Shown here: piece after piece, positions 1-8,304 of the stretch
How positions within the stretch are numbered: the stretch's first letter is position 1
Layout: each line of letters starts with the position of its first letter
The notes under the pieces: generated by a model
What the model saw: the letters and a program-made list of their open reading frames with translations, nothing else
The model's database searches: none
Told to the model about the DNA's origin: nothing
DNA from: an uncultured Acidobacteriia bacterium
Lineage (GTDB): Bacteria > Acidobacteriota > Terriglobia > Bryobacterales > Bryobacteraceae
Assembly: GCA_903925975.1 (NCBI GenBank)
Contig: CAIYHG010000118.1
Coordinates: 1-51,132 of the forward strand
DNA length: 51,132 nt
Reading direction: 5' to 3'
Made by a program: the position numbers and the translations under genes

Positions 1-188
1 GCCACAATATTTCTTGGTCGCCGCCCCACGCGATTCAAATCGTTTTCTATAGAAACACGCCTTAAGACATGGCCTTTCAACACCGTACAAGCATTCCCAC
101 AGATGCTAACCGGACAGCTGTGAGCCAGTCCCTATTTTGCGGCCCGTGCCGATACGAGGTGGTATTTGCGCCGCAGCCCACTATTTAG
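1..188. other. Left edge, no gene recognised
   Basis: I see no convincing gene, RNA or repeat in this stretch. It lies downstream of the minus-strand YjbQ gene, so it would hold its 3' end or the next intergenic region. The short plus-strand open frame here has arginine-, cysteine- and proline-rich composition typical of a chance frame in GC-rich DNA. Confidence 0.4.
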
Positions 189-611
189 CTATCGCTCCCC
201 CATCAGGTGCAGGGCGATGTTGCGGCGGTGCGGGCCGGACCTGTGCTCGAACAGGTAGATGCCCTGCCACGCGCCCAAAGCCATGCGGCCGTCCAGGATG
301 GGGATGGAGGCCTGCACGCCAGTGAGGGCGGAGCGGATGTGCGCGGGCATGTCATCCGGTCCCTCGATGGAATGGCGGTACAAGGAGGCGTCTTCGGGCG
401 CGAGGCGATCGAAGACGCGCTTCAGATCCGCCACAACGTCCGGGTCCGCGTTCTCCTGAATCAGCAATGAGGCGGAGGTGTGTTGGACGAAGACGGTCAG
501 AAGACCCGAGCGTACTTCACTCGCTGCTACCCACGCGGCAATCTGGCCGGTAATTTCGTACAGACCCTTGCCCCGCGTGGAGGTTTCGAACCGGTTCGTC
601 AGGTTCACCAT
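189..611 (-). CDS. YjbQ/UPF0047 family protein (secondary thiamine-phosphate synthase-like)
   Basis: A 140-residue single-domain protein, the usual length for the YjbQ/UPF0047 family. The family signatures are visible: QHTSASLLIQENADPDV in the middle and a C-terminal FEHRSGPHRRNIALHL segment, with the conserved His and Arg residues of the proposed active site. Some members show weak thiamine-phosphate synthase activity, but the physiological role of the family is not settled, so the name is a family label. The ATG at 611 gives the normal N-terminus. It lies 30 bp downstream of the REC-HPt gene on the same strand and could be co-transcribed with it, though a shared function is not evident. Confidence 0.9.
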   Translation of the reverse strand: MVNLTNRFETSTRGKGLYEITGQIAAWVAASEVRSGLLTVFVQHTSASLLIQENADPDVVADLKRVFDRLAPEDASLYRHSIEGPDDMPAHIRSALTGVQASIPILDGRMALGAWQGIYLFEHRSGPHRRNIALHLMGER

Positions 612-641
612 CTTGCGTACATGGTCGCACGGCGAGGCGCT

Positions 642-1331
642 TCACTCGGGAGTGGAGAACGCCCGATCGAGCGCATTGAGATGCTCGCGAACCTCGGCGC
701 CGTCGAGGGGGCGCTCCGCAAGTGCCGCTTCCAATGCGCGCGCCATATGCGAGATAGCCGGGCGGCCGAGCAATCCGGCGGCGCCGGCCCAATTGTGAGC
801 CGCTTTGGCCGCTTCGGCGGCGGGGAAGCGGCCGTCCAGCCCCGCCAAAAAGCGCCGGGTCTGTTCCGCCCCCTCAGAGAGGAATCTGGCTCTGAGGGAT
901 TGCAACTCATCGGCCGGAATGCCGGCAGACGGGCTTTCACCCGCGGCCGCATCGCCGCCTCCTGGTTTCAGAAAGCCGCGCAGGACGGTACCGAGCGTGC
1001 GGGTATCGATCGGCTTGGTGATAAAGGCGTCGCAGCCCGCCTCCTTGGCCTGCAGTTCGTCAGCGGGTGTGGCATAGGCCGTTACGGCGATTACCGCGAC
1101 GCCTCGCAGATTCGGATCGGCCTTGACGCGGCGGGTGAACTCGAGCCCGTCGATTCCCGGCAACTGAATATCCGTCAGAATGGCGCCCGGCCGCCGTTCC
1201 GAGAGCAGGCGCAACGCCTCTTCGGCGCTTTGAGCCGTCAGTACTTCATAGCCCTCGTTGAGGAGGAGAATCCGCGTCAGCTTCAAGTTGACGGGATTGT
1301 CGTCGATAACTAGGATGAATTCGCCTGACAC
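642..1331 (-). CDS. Response regulator: REC receiver plus C-terminal HPt-like domain
   Basis: A 229-residue protein. Residues 5-122 form a receiver domain with the acidic pair D10/D11, phospho-acceptor D54 (in TDIQLPGIDG), a T/S switch near 84 and K106. After an alanine/glycine linker, residues 140-229 form a four-helix HPt-like domain with candidate phospho-histidine H179 in HNWAGAAGLLG. The lysine usually found three residues after that histidine is alanine here. There is no DNA-binding domain, so the protein probably acts as a phosphorelay intermediate or by protein contact. The start is a GTG. The sensor kinase gene ends 26 bp upstream, and the two are very likely an operon and a signalling pair. 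The kinase lacks its own receiver, which this protein would supply. Confidence 0.85.
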   Translation of the reverse strand: MSGEFILVIDDNPVNLKLTRILLLNEGYEVLTAQSAEEALRLLSERRPGAILTDIQLPGIDGLEFTRRVKADPNLRGVAVIAVTAYATPADELQAKEAGCDAFITKPIDTRTLGTVLRGFLKPGGGDAAAGESPSAGIPADELQSLRARFLSEGAEQTRRFLAGLDGRFPAAEAAKAAHNWAGAAGLLGRPAISHMARALEAALAERPLDGAEVREHLNALDRAFSTPE

Positions 1332-1357
1332 CGTACCCGGTATTCTAACCCGAGGCG

Positions 1358-3274
1358 CTAAACGGAATCCGCGAATGGATCGAGCGGCAACACGGCGGAG
1401 AATACGCTGCCCTGTCCCGGCACGCTCCGCACGGCCACTTCTCCGCCTTGAGCCTCGACAATCCGGCGCGTGAGGGCTAGCCCGAGCCCCGTCCCCTGTT
1501 CGGCTTTCCGGTTGCTGGCGAGCTGCTGAAATTCGCTGAAGAGCTGCGGGATTTCCTCTGGCGCTATCCCCACGCCGGTGTCTTCCACATCCACTCGGAA
1601 CCTGGCGTCATTTTCACGCGCCACGCGCACGATCACGCTGCCACCCTCATGCGTGAACTTGACGGCATTCGAGAGGTAGTTATAGAGAATCTGCTTGAAC
1701 CGCGAAGGATCCGTTACGGCCGTGAATCCGGGGGGCCCTTCCACCGATAGCCGTATCCGCTTCTTATCCGCGAGCGGCCAAATGACGGCGCGCACTTCGT
1801 CCACTAACGCTTCGATATCGCAGCGCTCCGGGCGGAATTCCATCTTCCCGGCCTCTACCTTGGAAAGGTCGAGAATCTCGTTAATGAGCGCCAGAAGATG
1901 GCGGGCGCTCATCAGAATATCGCCCAGACACTCGCGCTGTTCCTCGGTGGTTTCCCCCACCCGGCCGTCGTGGAGCAATTCGGAAAACCCGATGATTCCA
2001 TTCAACGGCGTTCGCAACTCATGGGAGACGCCGGCCAGAAAGCGGCTCTTGGCGGCGGTGGCGGCGCGCGCCGCTTCCAGGGCCTGGGCTAATTGCTCGT
2101 TCCGCTTGCGGAGTTCCATGGCATACTGCGTCACTTTGGCCGCGGCGACGGCCGCCAGGTTCCGTTCCGTCACGTCCACCAGTGACCGGCACAAGCCGGT
2201 GATTTCGCCGCGCTCGTCGCGAATGAGGTTCTCCCGAATCTCGACGAAAATGTTCGAGCCGTCGTCCAAGACGTATTCGCACTCGAAAGGCCCGGAATCG
2301 ATGCCTTCGGCGATACGCAACAGCATTGCTTCGCGAAAGCTCTCGCGGCGCTCCGGAGCGACGAATTCCCAGGCCGCGCATCCCAGGATGCGATCGGGAG
2401 CGCACTTCAGGAGCGTGCAGACCGCCTGATTGAAGCGCTGGATCATTCCGTCGGCGCCGGTTTCCTCATACGGAATGGGCGCCTGATCGAAAAGCTCGCG
2501 GTACCGGCGTGCGCTCTCCCGCAACTTGGTTTCCCGTTCCCCGAGGAGGCCGGCTGAGTACTCCAGTTGCTCGGAAAGCTCGGAGATTTCATCCGTGCCG
2601 GGAGGGATCGGCTTGAGGGGAACGCCATGAGCCAGCCGCCTCGCATTCGCCGCCACTGCCTGGATGCGCCGCACGAGCCGCCCTGTGAGAAGCAGATGGA
2701 CGAAAAGGGCGCCCAAAGGACCGATAATGCCGCATACCACCACCACCCGAAAAAGCATCTGACGGGCGGCGTCGCGCTGGTATTGCGAGCGAAACACGGT
2801 CAGGTTCTGAGCGGCATCCAGGATGCGGAAGCACGACTGCGCTTCCCCACGGAGGGCCTGCAAGCGATCAAGCGCCTCGCTCCGTTCGGCCCCGAGCGCC
2901 TCCGGTAGCCGGGTAAGCAGACCGAACTGCTCAGACCAGAGTGCGCCCAACTGCCGCAGCACGGAAGCACTGGCCGGGTCGTCTCCATTAAGCCGTCTCA
3001 GGCGATCCAGAGAAGCGTCCGCTCGCGTCTTTGCCGCCGCGAACTCCGTAAGGAACTGGCTCTGGCGAGTTGCGTCGTACGCGTGGGCCGCCGAATCGGC
3101 GCCCAGCATGGCGACGTTGTACATCAGAAGTTCGGCACGGCTCTCATAGGCGCGCACTAGCGTAGCGTCAGCCAGCCCATCTTTGGTTTCCACCCAATAG
3201 ATAGAAAAGAGCGCGACAAAAAGCGCGGCCATGGGCACGGAAAGCGCAGCGATACCCCTGGCGCGCAGAGACAT
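1358..3274 (-). CDS. Membrane sensor histidine kinase (CHASE3-like sensor, HAMP, PAS, HisKA, HATPase)
   Basis: About 638 residues from the ATG at 3274; an in-frame TTG at 3334 would add 20 residues and neither start has a clear ribosome binding site. A first membrane segment lies at about residues 10-27. A helical extracytoplasmic region of about 140 residues follows that resembles CHASE3, then a second membrane segment at about 175-197 and a HAMP linker. A PAS domain spans about 255-370 and is followed by a coiled coil. The kinase core has H418 in VSHELRTPLNGIIGF, an N box with NAVKF, DTGVGI and GTGLGLAL. The gene directly precedes the REC-HPt gene. The stimulus cannot be deduced. Confidence 0.9.
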   Translation of the reverse strand: MSLRARGIAALSVPMAALFVALFSIYWVETKDGLADATLVRAYESRAELLMYNVAMLGADSAAHAYDATRQSQFLTEFAAAKTRADASLDRLRRLNGDDPASASVLRQLGALWSEQFGLLTRLPEALGAERSEALDRLQALRGEAQSCFRILDAAQNLTVFRSQYQRDAARQMLFRVVVVCGIIGPLGALFVHLLLTGRLVRRIQAVAANARRLAHGVPLKPIPPGTDEISELSEQLEYSAGLLGERETKLRESARRYRELFDQAPIPYEETGADGMIQRFNQAVCTLLKCAPDRILGCAAWEFVAPERRESFREAMLLRIAEGIDSGPFECEYVLDDGSNIFVEIRENLIRDERGEITGLCRSLVDVTERNLAAVAAAKVTQYAMELRKRNEQLAQALEAARAATAAKSRFLAGVSHELRTPLNGIIGFSELLHDGRVGETTEEQRECLGDILMSARHLLALINEILDLSKVEAGKMEFRPERCDIEALVDEVRAVIWPLADKKRIRLSVEGPPGFTAVTDPSRFKQILYNYLSNAVKFTHEGGSVIVRVARENDARFRVDVEDTGVGIAPEEIPQLFSEFQQLASNRKAEQGTGLGLALTRRIVEAQGGEVAVRSVPGQGSVFSAVLPLDPFADSV

Positions 3275-3390
3275 CCGCGGCCAACGGCTGGCTGCCGTAC
3301 GTTGGCCGACCGGATCGGATTGGGCGTGTTGCAATGTGAAGAACTATTCTAGACCGCTGCGCAGTGGTTTGGTGGCTTGATCGGACAGGG

Positions 3391-4773
3391 TTACCGCGTG
3401 GTAATGGGCGTCCAGGGCCGCGACTCCAGATCGCGAATCACGCTCTTCTGCCAGTTGAACTCCGGGTGGGCGCGCAGGTGAACCGCGGCCTTGAAGTTGA
3501 TACCGCATGCGTGCCCCATTGCCGCCGTGAACTGCATCTTCCCGATTCCGGCGGAGTCGGCTACCTTGTTCTGGACCGCGCCTGCCGGAGCGAATGGCGG
3601 CTGCCAACTTGCCGTGCCGCGCGGCGAGAGTTCGCCGTGCCCGCACAGCGTGCGTTCGTCGGGGCTGATTTTCGCTTCGAACGAATCGTAATGATCGGCC
3701 AGGAACTGCCGGCCGGCCGCGGCATCGATGGCGCCCTTGTGGCTGGCCATCAGTTCCAGCCAGCGTTCGTGCCGGGCGTTGGCGCTGGATTTGCGGTCGG
3801 TGGGGTCGAAGTCTGTTTCCTCCTGAGTCAGTTTGGGATCGACGGGAAAGTTCGCGCCCACGAAGAAACCGTCGGTGGATCGCCGGAGGACGACGTTCTT
3901 CAGGCCCAGTTCCAGGCTGGCGATTTCGTTGGTGCGCGCGTCTGCGATCAGCCAGTTATTGGCATAGCCGCCGTTATTGCCCTCCGACATGATCCGCGTG
4001 AAATCGTCGATTGAATTCGCGTATTGCATGGCCTTGCGCGCGCGGACGAACTCGGGGATGCCTGCGCTGTCAAATCCGTGGAAGGCGGTGATTGTAGTCT
4101 CGGTGATGGCAAGGCCGGCGGCGTTGATGCCGAAATCGTCGCCGCTATGAATCAGGCCGGGCATGCCGTCCATCAGGATGCGGTTGCCGCGTTCGGGCAC
4201 GATATCGAAGATCACGTTCCACCGCGAGCCGGAATTGTACGTAGTCCAGTTGTTGTGGCCGATGACAACCCGGCCGTCGCGCGTGTAGCTTCCGGTGGCC
4301 ACGAAAGCGCTGCAATGGTCGCCCGGCGGCGGAGAGGGTTCGCCCTGCTGCTTGACGTAGTAAGGCAACTCCAGCCAGGCATTCAGCATGGTGATATCCA
4401 GCAGGTCTAGCTTCACGCCGCGGGCGCGCAGGCCTTCCACGATGCCGGCCATTTCGTCGCGGTATTCGGTCTCGACGCGGGGCAGGAAGACATCGCGCGC
4501 GATCTCACGGAAATAGTCCCAATTCCGGTTGTAATCGTGCTTCATCTCGGTTGAGACCGCCTGGAAGGAGTCCTTGATCTCGGGGGCAAGCAGGTAGCCG
4601 TGTTGAAAGCCGATATCGGAGGGCGACCCTTCGAGGTGCACTTCAACCCAGCCGTTCCGCTGCGCGGCGCGCGACGCCTTCTTCAAGCGCGCTTCCGCCG
4701 CCGGCTCACGCGACACGAGCGTGGCGGCCAGTGCGAACAGGGCGAGCAGCGACAGTAAGGAACTGCGGCGCAT
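3391..4773 (-). CDS. Secreted C45/phospholipase B-like Ntn hydrolase
   Basis: A 460-residue exported protein. The start chosen is the ATG at 4773, which opens directly on a signal peptide (MRRSSLLSLLALFALAATLV); an upstream GTG at 4830 would bury it and overlap selD. The family hallmark is DHCSAFVATG, where Cys154 would become the N-terminal nucleophile after autoproteolysis, followed by GHNNWTTYNSGSRWN and the AGLAITETTI region typical of C45 and phospholipase B-like hydrolases. Family members cleave amide or ester bonds in acyl substrates; the substrate here is unknown. The gene is divergent from selD with only 21 bp between the two start codons. Confidence 0.82.
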   Translation of the reverse strand: MRRSSLLSLLALFALAATLVSREPAAEARLKKASRAAQRNGWVEVHLEGSPSDIGFQHGYLLAPEIKDSFQAVSTEMKHDYNRNWDYFREIARDVFLPRVETEYRDEMAGIVEGLRARGVKLDLLDITMLNAWLELPYYVKQQGEPSPPPGDHCSAFVATGSYTRDGRVVIGHNNWTTYNSGSRWNVIFDIVPERGNRILMDGMPGLIHSGDDFGINAAGLAITETTITAFHGFDSAGIPEFVRARKAMQYANSIDDFTRIMSEGNNGGYANNWLIADARTNEIASLELGLKNVVLRRSTDGFFVGANFPVDPKLTQEETDFDPTDRKSSANARHERWLELMASHKGAIDAAAGRQFLADHYDSFEAKISPDERTLCGHGELSPRGTASWQPPFAPAGAVQNKVADSAGIGKMQFTAAMGHACGINFKAAVHLRAHPEFNWQKSVIRDLESRPWTPITTR

Positions 4774-4794
4774 CCCCGCTATTATAGTAGTTCG
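4774..4794. promoter_or_regulatory. Very short divergent promoter region (C45 hydrolase / selD)
   Basis: Only 21 bp separate the two start codons. The sequence at 4781-4786 reads TATAAT on the minus strand, and 4780-4785 reads TATTAT on the plus strand. If either works as a -10 element, the transcript would begin almost at the start codon and be leaderless or nearly so. No clear -35 hexamer or Shine-Dalgarno is present for either gene. This is a motif reading only. Confidence 0.4.
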
Positions 4795-5826
4795 ATGGAC
4801 GAAAGGGCTCCGAAGAAATTGACGGCGCACGTGAAAGCCGCGGGTTGAGCGTCAAAACTGAGTCCAAAGTTGTTGGACAGGGTTTTGGCGAACGTGCCCC
4901 GTTGGGCCGACGAGAACGTGCTGGTCGGGTTTGACACCGCCGACGACGCCGGGGTGTACAAGCTGACGGCGGAGCTTGCCCTGGTGCAGACGGTCGATTT
5001 CTTCACGCCGATTGTGGACGACCCGTATCTGTTCGGCGCGATAGCGGCCGCCAATGCGCTGAGCGACGTGTACGCGATGGGAGGCAAGCCGCTGACGGCG
5101 CTTTCCATCGTTGCATTCCCGGCTAAAGGCGAGCCGGAAGACCTGGAGCGAATCCTGCAGGGCGGCGCCGAAAAGATGCACGAGGCGAATTGCTCAATTG
5201 TGGGCGGCCACAGCGTGAACGACGACGAGATCAAGTTCGGCTACGCCGTGACGGGGACCGTTCACCCCGGCCGCATTCAGGCAAACTCCGGCGCCCGCGC
5301 GGGCGACGCTCTCGTATTCACCAAGCGGCTGGGAACCGGAGTGATCGCGACGGCGCTGAAACGCGAGATTGCCGACCAAAGGCACGTGGACCTGGCGATT
5401 GCGCAGATGCTCGAACTGAACCGGCGCGCCTGCGAAGAGATGCTGCGCCTGGATGCGCACGGCTGCACGGATGTGACCGGCTTCGGGCTGATCGGCCACG
5501 CGCGGGAGATGGCGCTGGCCAGCGGCGTGACTCTTGAGATTGAGGTAGGACGGCTTCAGTTCCTTCCCGGCGCCGTGGACTATGCCCGGGCCGGCGCCAT
5601 TCCGGGCGGGCTCAAGAACAACCGGGAATTCGCGTCTTGCGCCGTGGAGGCGACGCGTGAGTTCGCGCCGGAAATCGAAGCTCTGCTGTACGATCCGCAG
5701 ACATCGGGGGGACTGCTGATTTCCCTGCCGGAAGCCGACGCGGACCGCCTCACGGCATCCTTGGAACAGGCGTACCGCATCGGCCGCGTGGTGGAACGCG
5801 GGGCCGCCGCGATCCGGTTGGTATGA
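4795..5826 (+). CDS. selD: Selenide, water dikinase SelD, itself a selenoprotein (in-frame UGA = Sec18)
   Basis: SelD makes selenophosphate from selenide and ATP for selenocysteine synthesis. A conventional reading starts near 4870 and loses the N-terminal catalytic loop. Starting at ATG 4795 restores it: KKLTAHVKAAG, then UGA at 4846-4848, then ASKLSPKLLDRVL, all in frame with the rest of the gene. The UGA falls where E. coli SelD has its catalytic Cys17, and the essential lysine (E. coli Lys20) is conserved as Lys21. The product is 343 residues against 347 in E. coli. Downstream family motifs are intact: ANALSDVYAMGGKPLTAL, GGHSVNDDEIKFGYAVTG, and the glycine-rich DPQTSGGLL. A SECIS hairpin follows the UGA. 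pyrF begins 22 bp after the stop. Confidence 0.95.
4849..4890 (+). promoter_or_regulatory. Bacterial SECIS element within selD
   Basis: A two-part hairpin begins one base after the UGA. The lower stem has nine pairs (4850-4858 with 4882-4890, one G-U). A three-base internal loop follows (TGA/AGG), then a perfect six-pair upper stem (GTCCAA 4862-4867 with TTGGAC 4873-4878). The apical loop is AGTTG (4868-4872) with G as its second base. Nineteen bases separate the UGA from the loop. These values fit the known bacterial SECIS rules: a loop G within the first two bases and 16-37 bases from the UGA. It would recruit SelB with Sec-tRNA. Confidence 0.9.
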
Positions 5827-5848
5827 TACGAGGCGGGTCAGCCCGCAA

Positions 5849-6541
5849 ATGCTCATGAAGAGAAATCCGATAATTGTGGCGCTCGATGTGGATTCGGCCG
5901 CCGAAGCCCGAGCGCTGGTTGAGCAACTCGGCGGAAGCGTCAATTTCTATAAGGTCGGCATGGAGCTTTATGCTTCGGCCGGCATGGAATTTGTCCGGGA
6001 ACTTCTTGGGATGGGGAAAGATGTCTTCCTCGATATGAAGTTCTATGACATTCCCGAGACCGTGAAGCGCGCTGTGGCGCAGGCCGCCCGCGTGGGCGTC
6101 AGTTTCCTGACCGTGCACGGCAGCGGGGCGGTAATGCGCGCCGCGGTGGAGGGCAAGGCCGGGTCGAGTTTGAAGCTTCTTGCCGTCACCGTTCTTACAA
6201 GCTTCGATCGACAGGACCTAGCAGACCTGGGGTACCCGTGCGGGGTTTCCGAACTGGTGGAGTTGCGAGTGCGCAAGGCCATGGAAGCGAAGATAGACGG
6301 CATAGTCGCTTCCCCGCTCGAAGCCGCTGCCATCAGGAGTATCATGGGACCCGACGCGATTCTGGTCACGCCGGGCGTGCGTTCGCCGGGCAAGGCCGCG
6401 GGCGACCAGAAGCGCATTGCGACTCCCGCCCAGGCGCTGCGCGACGGCGCGGATTACTTAGTCATGGGCCGCCAGATTACGCGCGCTGCCGACCCCGCTG
6501 CCGAGGCCGCGAGGGTGATCGAGGAAATCGCCGCTTCGTAA
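5849..6541 (+). CDS. pyrF: Orotidine 5'-phosphate decarboxylase
   Basis: A 230-residue TIM-barrel enzyme that converts OMP to UMP in the last step of pyrimidine synthesis. The class I signature is clear: VALDVD near the N-terminus, FLDMKFYDIPETV carrying the catalytic Asp-Lys-x-x-Asp array, the TVHGSG strand, and the phosphate-binding TPGVRSPGKAAGDQKR and VMGRQITRA segments. Length is normal. Two ATGs (5849 and 5855) are possible and differ by two residues. It follows selD by 22 bp on the same strand and is probably co-transcribed, with no metabolic link that I can see. Confidence 0.95.
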   Translation: MLMKRNPIIVALDVDSAAEARALVEQLGGSVNFYKVGMELYASAGMEFVRELLGMGKDVFLDMKFYDIPETVKRAVAQAARVGVSFLTVHGSGAVMRAAVEGKAGSSLKLLAVTVLTSFDRQDLADLGYPCGVSELVELRVRKAMEAKIDGIVASPLEAAAIRSIMGPDAILVTPGVRSPGKAAGDQKRIATPAQALRDGADYLVMGRQITRAADPAAEAARVIEEIAAS

Positions 6542-6572
6542 GGCGCACGGGCGCCGCGGCAGCGCCGCACAC

Positions 6573-8244
6573 TCAATCGTCGCTATCCCACCGGCCGCGC
6601 TCGCGCAGCTTCCGCACTTCCTCCCGCGCCATCTCCTGAAGGCGCACTACGTCTACCTTGACGGCGCGGTTCAGGGGCATCGCGCCTGGTTCGAGGATTA
6701 CGTAGTGCAGCGGGCGCATGTACGACGTGAGCGAACGGGCATGACGGCGCAGATCGGTTTCAGTGAGGTCGACGCCGGGGCGCTTCTCGATGAAGGCGAT
6801 GATGGCTTCGCTCCATCGCGGGTGCGGATGGCCGACGACGCCTGCGTTAGACACTCGGTCCGCTAATGCGGCGAAATGGGCTTCGACGTCACCGGGGAAG
6901 ACCTGGTAGCCGGCGGGCTTCAATACGAACTTGGCGCGGCCCGCCAGGCGCAGCCCGGATTCGCCTAGGCTGCCCATGTCGCCGGTGTAGAGCCAGCCAT
7001 CGGAGGAGAGCGCCGCGGCCGTGGCCTCGGCGTCGTTGAGGTAGCCGACGAAGTTCTGGGGGGCCACGGAAGCATACGTGGCCGATGTCGTTGGGCGGCA
7101 GTTCGGCGCCGGCGGAGCGGTCGGCGTTCATGGGCTGCCGGATGGAGACGGGGTAGGCCGGCATGGCCCAACCCACGCCTCCGGCGACGGCCTCCACGTC
7201 AGAGGTCAGGGGCGTATAAGTGCAGAAGCCGGAACATTCGGTGAGACCGAGGCCGGTGGCAATGCGGGGCGCCATGTGGAGCATCTGTTCCATGAAGGGC
7301 CGGGGAACTGCCTGGCCGCCGTAGACGGCATATTCCAGGCTGCCGAGATTGCGCCGCGGGTAGTCGGCCGAGCGCCATTCCATCTGGAACATGGCCGGGA
7401 TCTGCCCCACCAGCGTGACGCCGTGCCGCTCAATGGCGTCGAGCGATTTCACCGGGTCGAACACCTCCAGCGTCACGGCGGTGGCTCCGGAGAAGAGCGA
7501 GGTCATGAGGATTTCCGCCTGCCCGCCGACGTGCGAAGCAGGAAGGTTGCACAGCACCCGCTTGCCCGGCCCGAACCGGAAGGCCGTGGCCAGACACAAA
7601 TTCTGGCAGGTGATGCCGCGGTGCGAGAGCAGCGCGGGCTTGGGCGATCCCGTGGAACCGGTGGTGAAAATGACCTGCGCCGGGTCGAACTCCGATACGT
7701 TCGCGTCCGCGGGCGGGCTTCCGGCGGAGGCGCATAGTTCGGCTAAGCCAATCGCGCCGGGGAGGCGCTCGGCTGCGGGGGCGAACTGAAACGCATGTTC
7801 GATGGAGGCGCAGTGCCGCCGCGCGGCCTCGCCCAAAGCGAAAAAATCCACGCCGGCGAATTTGCCGGGGAAGGCATATCCTTTCGGGCTCAGCAGCGCC
7901 AGACAGCGCAGCACTTCCGCAGGTTGGAGCCGCAGATCGAGCGGCGCGTGAATCACGCCCAGGCGAAAGCAGGCGTACTCCAGGAAAATGTGCTCGTTCA
8001 GCAAGGGCAGGGAAGCGGCCAGAACGTCGCCTTTCGCGAAACCCAGGCGGGCGAGCGCGCCGGCTATAGCTGTGGATCTCCGCTGCAAGTCGCGCCACGA
8101 GATTGCCGCCCCGGTGGCTGCGTTGATAATTGCGGCGTCGCCCGGCCGCAGTTCCGCCCAGTGGTCTACCGCGGAGTGGATCAGACGAAGCGAGTGGCGC
8201 TCGTAGTCTTCGAGACTGACTTGAGGAATAGGCGGCGTATTCAT
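6573..8244 (-). pseudogene. AMP-forming acyl-CoA synthetase/ligase family, interrupted by a frameshift
   Basis: An ANL-superfamily adenylating enzyme of about 556 residues if the frame is repaired. The first frame (from ATG 8244) carries the ATP-binding FTTGSTGSPKPALLSH motif and GLTECSGFCTYTP. It reads GHVCFRGP and then loses homology. The second frame resumes with QNFVGYLND, then GWLYTGDMG, LAGRAKFVLKPAGYQVFPGD and the C-terminal catalytic lysine in NRAVKVD. The switch falls exactly in a run of six G (plus strand 7058-7063); one base fewer joins the frames. All catalytic motifs survive, so the break is recent, a sequencing error, or slippage. The carboxylic acid substrate cannot be read. 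The gene is convergent with pyrF and divergent from the nucleoside hydrolase. Confidence 0.85.
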
Positions 8245-8304
8245 GCGATCAACTGATTATCGCCCTCGCGCGGGCGGCGCGGCGAGGGTTGGTATGATCC
8301 GACT

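Noticed and set aside
480..1313. A 277-residue plus-strand frame over the REC-HPt gene
   Set aside because: Opposite-strand shadow; the receiver and HPt motifs on the minus strand are clear.
4870..4872. TTG as the selD start
   Set aside because: It lies in the loop of the SECIS hairpin and removes the catalytic loop; ATG 4795 with UGA as Sec explains the sequence better.
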